Source of the DNA: Lachnospiraceae bacterium
Lineage (GTDB): Bacteria > Bacillota > Clostridia > Lachnospirales > Lachnospiraceae
DNA length: 39,691 bases
Reading direction: 5' to 3'
Assembly: GCA_900766915.1 (NCBI GenBank)
Contig: CAAFXE010000039.1
Coordinates: 1-39,691, forward strand
The position numbers were made by a program, and so were the translations under genes. Below the pieces are notes generated by a model. That model saw only the letters and a list, made by a program, of their open reading frames with translations, searched no databases and was not told where the DNA came from. Below are positions 15,970 through 22,374 of the stretch, piece after piece. The stretch's first letter is position 1; each line of letters begins with the position of its first letter.

Positions 15970-17163
15970 ATGAATATTTTGGTTATCAACTGCGGAAGCT
16001 CATCATTAAAATATCAGCTCATTGATGCAGCAACAGAAAATGTACTGGCAAAAGGTCTTTGCGAACGTATCGGTATTGACGGAAGACTTACATACAGCCC
16101 GGCCGGCGGAGAAAAAGAAGTAACAGAAGCTCCAATGCCAACTCATACAGAAGCGATCCAGTTAGTACTGAATGCACTGACCAATGAAAAAACAGGTGTG
16201 ATCAAGAGCCTGGATGAAGTAGGTGCGGTTGGACATCGTGTGGTACACGGCGGAGAAAAATTTGCAGGTTCCTGCCTCATTACAGATGAAATGTTAGCAG
16301 CAGTTGAAGAATGTAACGATTTAGCTCCATTACACAATCCTGCAAACTTAATCGGTATTGATGCATGTAAAAAATGTATGCCGGGTGTACCGATGGTAGG
16401 TGTATTTGATACAGCATTCCATCAGACTATGCCAAAAGAAGCATATATGTATGCACTTCCATATGAATATTATGAAAAATACAAAGTTCGTCGTTACGGC
16501 TTCCACGGAACCTCTCACAGCTTTGTATCCAAGAGAACAGCTGAGTTCTTAGGAAAAGATGTAAAAGATATGAAGATCATCGTTTGCCACCTTGGTAATG
16601 GTTCTTCCATCAGTGCAGTAAAATATGGTGAATCCATTGATACATCCATGGGCTTAACTCCATTGGAAGGTGTACCGATGGGAACACGTTCCGGTGATAT
16701 TGATCCGGCAATCCTTGAATTCATTGCAAAGAAAGAAAACAAGGATATCTTTGAACTGGTGAAAGTATTAAACAAAGAATCAGGTGTTTATGGTGTTTCC
16801 GGCGGACTTTCTTCAGACTTCCGTGATCTGGAAAGTGCAGCAGAAGAAGGAAATGAAAAAGCACAGCTTGCAAGAGATGTATTTACTTACAATGTAGCAA
16901 AATATGTTGGTGCTTATGCAGCAGCTATGAATGGTGTGGATGCGATCGCATTTACAGCCGGTGTAGGTGAAAATGATGGTCTTGTTCGTGCAGATGTTAT
17001 GAAACGTCTTGGCTTCCTTGGAATCGAAATTGATGAAGAAGCAAACAAAAAACGTGGTATTGACAACATCATTTCCACACCGGATTCCAAAGTTACAGTT
17101 TGTGTAATTCCTACAAACGAAGAGCTTGCAATTGCAAGAGAAACTTTAGCATTAGTTAAATAA
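15970..17163 (+). CDS. ackA: Acetate kinase
   Basis: Transfers phosphate from acetyl-phosphate to ADP, giving acetate and ATP; it completes the Pta-AckA route. The 397-residue product has all ASKHA-type acetate kinase signatures: NILVINCGSSSLKYQ at the N terminus, RYGFHGTSH near residue 177, CHLGNGSSI near residue 205 and PMGTRSGDIDP near residue 237. AFTAGVGEND follows in the adenosine-binding domain. AAGGAG precedes ATG 15970. The gene ends in a good terminator, so pta-ackA forms a two-gene unit. Codon use is as restricted as in pta. Confidence 0.97.
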   Translation: MNILVINCGSSSLKYQLIDAATENVLAKGLCERIGIDGRLTYSPAGGEKEVTEAPMPTHTEAIQLVLNALTNEKTGVIKSLDEVGAVGHRVVHGGEKFAGSCLITDEMLAAVEECNDLAPLHNPANLIGIDACKKCMPGVPMVGVFDTAFHQTMPKEAYMYALPYEYYEKYKVRRYGFHGTSHSFVSKRTAEFLGKDVKDMKIIVCHLGNGSSISAVKYGESIDTSMGLTPLEGVPMGTRSGDIDPAILEFIAKKENKDIFELVKVLNKESGVYGVSGGLSSDFRDLESAAEEGNEKAQLARDVFTYNVAKYVGAYAAAMNGVDAIAFTAGVGENDGLVRADVMKRLGFLGIEIDEEANKKRGIDNIISTPDSKVTVCVIPTNEELAIARETLALVK

Positions 17164-17182
17164 TTTGTTTTCACAAAAAGAT

Positions 17183-17212
17183 AAAAGGGGGTACAATCAG
17201 TATCCCCTTTTT
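17183..17212 (+). terminator. Terminator of pta-ackA
   Basis: AAAAGGGGGTAC (17183-17194) pairs with GTATCCCCTTTT (17200-17211) around AATCA, with one G-T wobble, and a T follows. The ribosome binding site of the next gene (GAGG, 17213-17216) begins immediately after. Confidence 0.88.
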
Positions 17213-17223
17213 GAGGTTTTGAT

Positions 17224-19347
17224 ATGAAAAAGAAAATGATTGCCGGCGTGTCTGCAGGAGCAGTCCTGCTTCTTGTGGTATTAGGACTGTCTGTAAAGGG
17301 CACAAAGGCTCCTGTATATATCAATGAAATTATGACCTCCAATGGCAGTGTCTGTCAGGATGAGGATGGAGATTATTCGGACTGGATCGAGCTCTATAAT
17401 GCGGGCGAAGAAAAGGTTTCCCTGGAAGGCTTTGGCTTAAGTGACAGGAAAGAACAGCCCGGGCTTTGGAAATTTCCGGACATATCCATGGAACCCCATT
17501 CCTATCTTCTCATATTTGCATCAGGAAAAGACAGGGCTAAGGAAGGGCGAGAGCTTCATACAAACTTTAAACTCAGTTCCCGGGGAGAAGGAATCTATTT
17601 ATCTGATGACAACGGCAGGCTGCTAAGTGAGGTTCAGGTAGAGGAGGGACGTTTTGACCGTTCCTATGGCAGGACAGGCGAGCAGGATGCATATTCCTGG
17701 CTTTCTGTGTCAACTCCGGGCGAAAGAAATACAGATCAAAAAGATATTGCGCTTCGAAGCAGTGCCGGGGTAGAGTTTTCCTATCCGGCCGGGTATTATG
17801 ATGATACCGTATATCTGGAACTATGGTCGGATGAAGCAGAAGGAAAGATCTATTATACTACCGATGGCAGTGTTCCTGATCTGGAGTCTTTTGTGTATTC
17901 CGGAGAAGAAATTGTAATCACAGATCGAAGTGGAGAGCCAAATCGCTACACGGATATCTGGTGCACTCCGGTGGATTTTTGGAGAGGGGATGGGAATTCC
18001 TATGACCCCGAACCGCAATATAAAGCTACGGTAATCAAGGCAAGAATCTATTTTCCAGAGGAAGACAGCTGGTCCAAAGAGATCTGGACCAATACGTATC
18101 TGATCAATGCCGATTATTCCATGCCCATCGCATCTTTAAGCCTGGAGGAAGGACTTCTTTTTGATGAAGAAAACGGTATATATGTCCCCGGAAAAACCTA
18201 TGAAAGCTTTGTAAGCTCCGGGGCAGAGCTGCCTTCGGACCTCAGATTGTGGCAGGGAAACTATTCTGAGGACAAAAAGGTAGCCGGTCATCTGGAATAT
18301 TTTGAGGATGGATGCAAGGTGACAGACAATGATATCACCCTTCGTATCTGCGGAGCGGCTTCCCGGGGAAATGCCCAGAAATCCTTTGCGCTTTATGCAG
18401 GGAACCAGACCTTTTCCTATCCGTTTTTTGGGGAAGAGTATCAAAATATCTATGGAAATCCGTTGGATGAGTTTTCATCTCTCAGATTACGAGGCTTTGG
18501 AAATGACTGGAGAAGATCCATGTTCCGGGACGGGCTGTCCCAGGCACTGGTAAGTGACCTAAACCTTGGAACCCAGGGATATCGTCCGTGTATCCTGCTT
18601 GTCAATGGGGAATATTTTGGCGTTTATGAGCTCCGTGAAAACAGGGATGAAAGCTTTTTTGCAGAACATTTTGGAATACAGAAGGGAAATCTTTCCAAAG
18701 CAGAGCTCTTCGGATTAAAGGAAGAGACAGCTGACAGAGCCGGAAAAGATTTTCTGGAACTGATAGAATTTGTAAAGCAAAACGACCTTTCTATGGAGGA
18801 AAACTATCGGTGGGTTGAAGAACAGCTGGATGTTCAAAACTTTATAGATTATGTGTTGACAGAACAGTATTTATATAATGTGGACTGGCCGGAGAATAAT
18901 GCGCTGGCATTTCGGAGCGTTCAAAAGAGGACGGGGTCTGAATTTGAAGACGGAAGATGGAGATTTGTCCTCTATGATCTTGACTATGCGATCAATTATC
19001 CCGAAGAGAATAATTATGCAGTCATTGGCCAGGGAGAATCCTATATTTCCGTGCTGTTAAAAGGTCTGCTTTCCAACGAAGTATTTTTGGATATGTATCA
19101 AAACAGATTTGAGGAACTTTTAGAGACACATTTTGAACCATCGAAGGCTTTAGAACTGCTGGAAAGCTTTAAGCAGGAGTTTGAACCGGAAATCGAGGAA
19201 ACCCTGAAACGCTGGAACGTATACCGGGAGGATGGTACCGTCTTAAAAGAAATCAGACCGGAATACTGGTATGAAAAGATGGAAGACTTAAAACGGTTTT
19301 TCATGGAGAGACCGGAATACGCCAGAGAGTATTTTTATGGATTTTAG
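17224..19347 (+). CDS. Secreted lamin-tail / CotH-kinase-domain protein
   Basis: Predicted membrane-anchored or secreted 707-residue protein. KKK followed by a hydrophobic stretch (residues ~5-24) forms a signal anchor. Residues ~30-150 resemble a lamin-tail domain, from VYINEIMTSN through DWIELYNAG. Residues ~180-260 resemble the chitobiase/FN3-like module (YYTTDGSVPD). The rest is a CotH kinase domain with RICGAASRGNAQKSF, LRGFGNDWRRSMFRDGL, GVYELRENRDESFF and RFVLYDLDYA, whose aspartates would bind metal. CotH proteins are atypical kinases; CotH of Bacillus phosphorylates spore coat proteins, but CotH-LTD proteins also occur on vegetative cell surfaces. GAGG at 17213-17216 supports ATG 17224. 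No promoter separates it from the ackA terminator, so expression may depend on read-through. The target is unknown. Confidence 0.85.
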   Translation: MKKKMIAGVSAGAVLLLVVLGLSVKGTKAPVYINEIMTSNGSVCQDEDGDYSDWIELYNAGEEKVSLEGFGLSDRKEQPGLWKFPDISMEPHSYLLIFASGKDRAKEGRELHTNFKLSSRGEGIYLSDDNGRLLSEVQVEEGRFDRSYGRTGEQDAYSWLSVSTPGERNTDQKDIALRSSAGVEFSYPAGYYDDTVYLELWSDEAEGKIYYTTDGSVPDLESFVYSGEEIVITDRSGEPNRYTDIWCTPVDFWRGDGNSYDPEPQYKATVIKARIYFPEEDSWSKEIWTNTYLINADYSMPIASLSLEEGLLFDEENGIYVPGKTYESFVSSGAELPSDLRLWQGNYSEDKKVAGHLEYFEDGCKVTDNDITLRICGAASRGNAQKSFALYAGNQTFSYPFFGEEYQNIYGNPLDEFSSLRLRGFGNDWRRSMFRDGLSQALVSDLNLGTQGYRPCILLVNGEYFGVYELRENRDESFFAEHFGIQKGNLSKAELFGLKEETADRAGKDFLELIEFVKQNDLSMEENYRWVEEQLDVQNFIDYVLTEQYLYNVDWPENNALAFRSVQKRTGSEFEDGRWRFVLYDLDYAINYPEENNYAVIGQGESYISVLLKGLLSNEVFLDMYQNRFEELLETHFEPSKALELLESFKQEFEPEIEETLKRWNVYREDGTVLKEIRPEYWYEKMEDLKRFFMERPEYAREYFYGF

Positions 19348-19351
19348 ATTA

Positions 19352-19379
19352 AGTTACTGGAACGGAGTGAACAGTAACT
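19352..19379 (+). repeat. Conserved 12-nt-loop hairpin, copy 2 (yceD upstream)
   Basis: AGTTACTG (19352-19359) pairs perfectly over 8 bp with CAGTAACT (19372-19379) around the loop GAACGGAGTGAA. Loop length and pattern match the pstS and rnc copies, but the stem sequence differs with compensating changes. It starts 4 bp after the CotH stop and ends 10 bp before a consensus promoter. Lacking a T run, it is a poor terminator. Confidence 0.6.
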
Positions 19380-19389
19380 AAAATTGTTG

Positions 19390-19418
19390 TTGACAATACC
19401 ACATATTGTATGTATAAT
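19390..19418 (+). promoter_or_regulatory. Perfect-consensus SigA promoter of yceD-rpmF
   Basis: TTGACA (19390-19395), 17 bp, then TATAAT (19413-19418). Transcription should begin near 19426, giving a very short leader before the start at 19442. Confidence 0.9.
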
Positions 19419-19441
19419 GACTTAGTGCGAAATGGGAGACT

Positions 19442-19951
19442 ATGATGCTAATCGATTTATCAAAACTTTTATCAGGCGATCAGACAGCTATAACGGAACA
19501 GGTGATTTTTGAAGCGGATGTTTTTGCTTCTTCGCTGGGGACTTTTCCGGTGGTGAAAAAAGAGACATTTCCTTTGAAGATTACGAAAGTTGGTGCCGAC
19601 AGATTCCTGATCGAAGGAGAAACGGCCATGACACTGGAAATTCCATGTGACAGATGCCTGACACCGGTTATGGTGGAAATCCCGCTTGTCATCTCAAAAG
19701 AGTATGAAAAGAACCCGGATGATGAGTTTGAAGATGAAAATTTGATAGTCGGATATAATTTGGATGCAGAACAGTTGATATACTGTGAGATATTAGTGAA
19801 CTGGCCTATGAAGACGTTATGTACAGAGGCCTGCAAGGGCATCTGTAAAAAGTGCGGAACTAATCTCAACCATGGTGAATGCACATGCGATACCGTGGAA
19901 CTGGATCCTAGAATGGCCAGGATTCGCGACATCTTTAACAATTGTAAGTAA
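19442..19951 (+). CDS. yceD: YceD/DUF177-family protein
   Basis: Member of the conserved YceD family, which in most bacteria precedes rpmF. It is linked by known work to 23S rRNA or ribosome-related functions, but the biochemical role is not firmly settled. The 169-residue product has CDRCL near residue 77 and a cysteine-rich C-terminal segment with ACKGICKKCG followed by a CTC. This suggests a zinc-binding site, common in Firmicute members. The start at ATG 19442 or the adjacent ATG 19445 follows GGGAGA. It is transcribed from the consensus promoter at 19390 and probably together with rpmF, which begins 22 bp after its stop. Confidence 0.88.
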   Translation: MMLIDLSKLLSGDQTAITEQVIFEADVFASSLGTFPVVKKETFPLKITKVGADRFLIEGETAMTLEIPCDRCLTPVMVEIPLVISKEYEKNPDDEFEDENLIVGYNLDAEQLIYCEILVNWPMKTLCTEACKGICKKCGTNLNHGECTCDTVELDPRMARIRDIFNNCK

Positions 19952-19973
19952 TGGGTAGAGGAGGTGCAACCTA

Positions 19974-20153
19974 ATGTCTATTTGTCCAAAAAACAAATCT
20001 TCCAAAGGTAGAAGAGATAAAAGAAGAGCAAACTGGAAAATGAGCGTACCAAACCTGGTAAAATGCAACAAATGTGGAGCTTTAATGCTTTCTCACAGAG
20101 TATGCAAAGCTTGTGGCTCTTACAACAAAAAAGAAATTATCTCCGCAGAATAA
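19974..20153 (+). CDS. rpmF: Ribosomal protein L32
   Basis: Small basic protein of the large ribosomal subunit. The 59-residue product begins MSICPKNKSSKGRRDKRRA, typical of L32. It contains two CxxC pairs, CNKC and CKAC, forming a zinc ribbon of the zinc-binding (C+) form. AGGAGG (19959-19964) lies upstream of ATG 19974. It forms the conserved yceD-rpmF pair and is closed by a terminator 12 bp after its stop codon. Confidence 0.96.
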   Translation: MSICPKNKSSKGRRDKRRANWKMSVPNLVKCNKCGALMLSHRVCKACGSYNKKEIISAE

Positions 20154-20165
20154 TGTGAAGGTATC

Positions 20166-20198
20166 AGGACTTTTCGGAAAACCGAAGGGTCCTTTTTT
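20166..20198 (+). terminator. Terminator of yceD-rpmF
   Basis: AGGACTTTTCGG (20166-20177) pairs with CCGAAGGGTCCT around AAAA, with two G-T wobbles, and is followed by a T run to 20198. Confidence 0.9.
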
Positions 20199-20199
20199 A

Positions 20200-20228
20200 T
20201 TGACTTCTACATGGAAGTTTAGTATGAT
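20200..20228 (+). promoter_or_regulatory. SigA-type promoter of plsX-acpP
   Basis: TTGACT (20200-20205), 17 bp, then TATGAT (20223-20228), each one base from consensus. The -35 box overlaps the end of the preceding terminator T run. I saw no FapR-like palindrome near it. Confidence 0.72.
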
Positions 20229-20290
20229 ACATTGCAGAGAGTGGCAAAATCTATTTGCGTAGCAATTCCACTTTGTAAGGAGGAGAGCAA

Positions 20291-21307
20291 GTGCAGGATT
20301 TAGTGAAAGTTGCAGTTGATGCCATGGGCGGAGACAATGCCCCGCAGTCAACTGTGAAAGGTGCTGTAGATGCCTTGAATAAAAGTCAGGAAATTTTTGT
20401 ATATCTGGTGGGACAGGAAGAAGTGCTTAAGGCAGAACTGGAACAGTATGATTATCCCAAAGATCGCCTGAAGATCGTACATGCCAGTGAGATTATTGAG
20501 ATGGCAGAGCCTCCGGTAATGGCAATTCGTAAAAAGAAGGATTCCTCCATCGTTGCAGGTATGAAAATGGTACACGACGGTGAGGCAGATGCATTTGTAT
20601 CAGCGGGAAGTACAGGAGCGGTTTTAGTAGGCGGTCAGCTGATCGTAGGAAGAGTAAAAGGCGTGGAGAGACCGCCTTTGGCACCGTTGATTCCTACAGA
20701 AAAAGGTTTTTCTCTTTTGATCGACTGCGGAGCCAATGTAGATGCCAGACCATCTCATCTGGTGCAATTTGCAAGAATGGGCTCCATTTATATGGAGAAC
20801 ATTATGGGGGTAAAGAATCCTAAGGTGGGTATCGTCAATATCGGTGCAGAAGAAGAAAAGGGAAATGCCCTGGTAAAAGAAACATTTCCGCTGTTAAAAG
20901 AATGCAAGGATTTAAACTTTGTGGGAAGTGTTGAGGCACGCGACATTCCAAAAGGAGATGTGGATGTTGTGGTATGTGAAGCCTTTGTTGGTAATGTCAT
21001 CTTAAAGCTGTATGAAGGCGTTGGCTCCACTTTGGTCAAGGTTATTAAAAAAGGCATGCTTCAGTCACTTCGCGGCAAGATCGGCGGTCTGTTGGTAAAA
21101 CCATCTCTGAAGGAAACCATGAAGGCTTTTGATACATCCGAAAGAGGCGGTGCGCCGCTGTTAGGGCTTCGGGGACTGGTAGTAAAGACCCACGGAAGCT
21201 CCAAATCAAAGGAAATTACAAACTCCATTCTCGAATGCATCGCATTCAAGAAGCAGGAGATCAGTAAAAAGATTGAAGAAAATCTGCAGGCAGCAAAGGC
21301 AGAATAG
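20291..21307 (+). CDS. plsX: Phosphate acyltransferase PlsX
   Basis: Makes acyl-phosphate from acyl-ACP and phosphate for the PlsX/PlsY route of phosphatidic acid synthesis at the membrane surface. The 338-residue product begins with VAVDAMGGDNAP, the family signature. It also has FVSAGSTGAVLVGG near residue 100 and CGANVDARPSHLVQFA near residue 145. The start is GTG 20291, chosen because AAGGAGG lies about 7 nt upstream; there is no ATG nearby. The family is widely found next to rpmF upstream and acpP downstream, as here. acpP starts 14 bp after the stop. Confidence 0.95.
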   Translation: MQDLVKVAVDAMGGDNAPQSTVKGAVDALNKSQEIFVYLVGQEEVLKAELEQYDYPKDRLKIVHASEIIEMAEPPVMAIRKKKDSSIVAGMKMVHDGEADAFVSAGSTGAVLVGGQLIVGRVKGVERPPLAPLIPTEKGFSLLIDCGANVDARPSHLVQFARMGSIYMENIMGVKNPKVGIVNIGAEEEKGNALVKETFPLLKECKDLNFVGSVEARDIPKGDVDVVVCEAFVGNVILKLYEGVGSTLVKVIKKGMLQSLRGKIGGLLVKPSLKETMKAFDTSERGGAPLLGLRGLVVKTHGSSKSKEITNSILECIAFKKQEISKKIEENLQAAKAE

Positions 21308-21321
21308 AAAGGAAAATGATT

Positions 21322-21561
21322 ATGGAAGACAATGCAAAAAAAATTATTGAAGTCATCGCTGATGAACTGAGCATGGATGAAAGCGAAATTACATTAGAAA
21401 GCACATTTACAGATGATCTGGGAGCAGATTCTTTGGATGTTTGCCAGATCATTATGAGACTGGAAGACATGTACAAAATCTCAATTGATGATGAAGCTGC
21501 AATGGATATCAAAACAGTTGGGGATGCAGTGGAGCAGCTTGAAAAAGTTATTAATGTGTAA
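21322..21561 (+). CDS. acpP: Acyl carrier protein
   Basis: Carrier of growing fatty acyl chains on a phosphopantetheine arm. The 79-residue acidic product has the attachment motif DLGADSLDV, with the modified serine at about residue 37, and the usual four-helix layout. ATG 21322 gives an 8-nt spacing from AAAGGAA (21308-21313). The ATG at 21316 is too close to that site and would add only Met-Ile. It is co-transcribed with plsX and ends in a terminator directly after the stop. Confidence 0.95.
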   Translation: MEDNAKKIIEVIADELSMDESEITLESTFTDDLGADSLDVCQIIMRLEDMYKISIDDEAAMDIKTVGDAVEQLEKVINV

Positions 21562-21562
21562 G

Positions 21563-21586
21563 AGAAAGCCCGCTGGGGCTTTTTCT
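21563..21586 (+). terminator. Terminator of plsX-acpP
   Basis: AAAGCCC (21565-21571) pairs with GGGCTTT (21576-21582) around GCTG, and flanking AG/CT bases can extend the stem. TTCTT follows. It begins inside the acpP stop region. Confidence 0.82.
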
Positions 21587-21627
21587 TATATATGGAGTGA
21601 AGCATACAGCAACAATATGTGAGAGGA

Positions 21628-21679
21628 TGTAACTATTCAGTAGCCACTATCTGGAAGGTACTGAACAGATACGAGATGA
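21628..21679 (+). repeat. Conserved leader element, copy 3 (rnc), with alternative hairpins
   Basis: TATCTG (21648-21653) pairs with CAGATA (21666-21671) around the 12-nt loop GAAGGTACTGAA. A competing hairpin pairs CTATTCAGTA (21633-21642) with TACTGAACAG (21659-21668) with one mismatch. The two share bases 21666-21668 and cannot form together. The block TGTAACTATTCA at the left edge and ATACGAGATGA at the right edge recur in the ilvA leader. The element runs up to the rnc start codon, and GGAAGG in the loop resembles a ribosome binding site. Confidence 0.55.
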
Positions 21680-21681
21680 CT

Positions 21682-22368
21682 ATGAGAAAATTAAATGAAT
21701 TAGAAAAGAAGATTGGCTACCGCTTCCGTGATTTTTCCAATCTGGAGCATGCCATGAGACACAGTTCTTTTTGCAACGAACAGAAAATGAACAGGCTTAT
21801 GAACAATGAACGTCTGGAATTTTTAGGTGATGCAGTCTTAGAGCTTGTGACAAGTGAGTTTTTATTCGCAAAATATCCCAAAATGCCGGAGGGAGAGGCT
21901 ACCAGAAAACGTGCCAGCATGGTATGTGAGCAGACATTGGCCCTGTGTGCCAAAGAGCTTGATCTTGGAAACTATCTATATCTGGGAAAAGGAGAAGAGC
22001 TGACAGGAGGAAGAGAGAGAGCTTCTGTAACCTCTGATGCGCTGGAAGCTTTAATCGGTGCAATTTATTTAGATGGTGGTTTTACTAATGCAAAAGAGTT
22101 TATTGAACAGTTTGTGCTAAATGGAATCGAAGAAAAACAGCTCTTTTTTGATAGTAAGACTATATTCCAGGAAATGATGCAGAGCATTACCGCAGAGCCC
22201 ATTCATTATGAGCTGGTGAGAGAGGATGGACCGGATCATTGTAAGAGCTTTACAGTAGAGCTGTTTGTGGGTGGAAGAAGTGCCGGAACAGGTACCGGAA
22301 GGTCCAAAAAGGCTGCAGAACAGGCTGCTGCCTATGATGCAATCAAAAAACTAAAATGCCAGGAGTAA
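21682..22368 (+). CDS. rnc: Ribonuclease III
   Basis: Cuts double-stranded RNA in rRNA precursors and regulatory RNA. The 228-residue product has the catalytic signature ERLEFLGDAVLEL near residue 43 and SDALEALIGAIYLDGG near residue 115, with the metal-binding Asp and Glu. A C-terminal double-stranded-RNA-binding domain follows, including GTGTGRSKKAAEQAAA. I chose ATG 21682 because ACGAG lies 6 nt before it. An ATG at 21676 is also possible, and a longer in-frame reading from 21619 runs through the repeat element and is unlikely. There is no strong ribosome binding site, which is odd for this gene. smc begins 6 bp after the stop. Confidence 0.93.
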   Translation: MRKLNELEKKIGYRFRDFSNLEHAMRHSSFCNEQKMNRLMNNERLEFLGDAVLELVTSEFLFAKYPKMPEGEATRKRASMVCEQTLALCAKELDLGNYLYLGKGEELTGGRERASVTSDALEALIGAIYLDGGFTNAKEFIEQFVLNGIEEKQLFFDSKTIFQEMMQSITAEPIHYELVREDGPDHCKSFTVELFVGGRSAGTGTGRSKKAAEQAAAYDAIKKLKCQE

Positions 22369-22374
22369 AAAGAA

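Noticed and set aside
21619..21681. Long N-terminal extension of RNase III
   Set aside because: The extension is the translated repeat element and is not part of the RNase III fold; the family starts near RKLNELEKKIGYRF.
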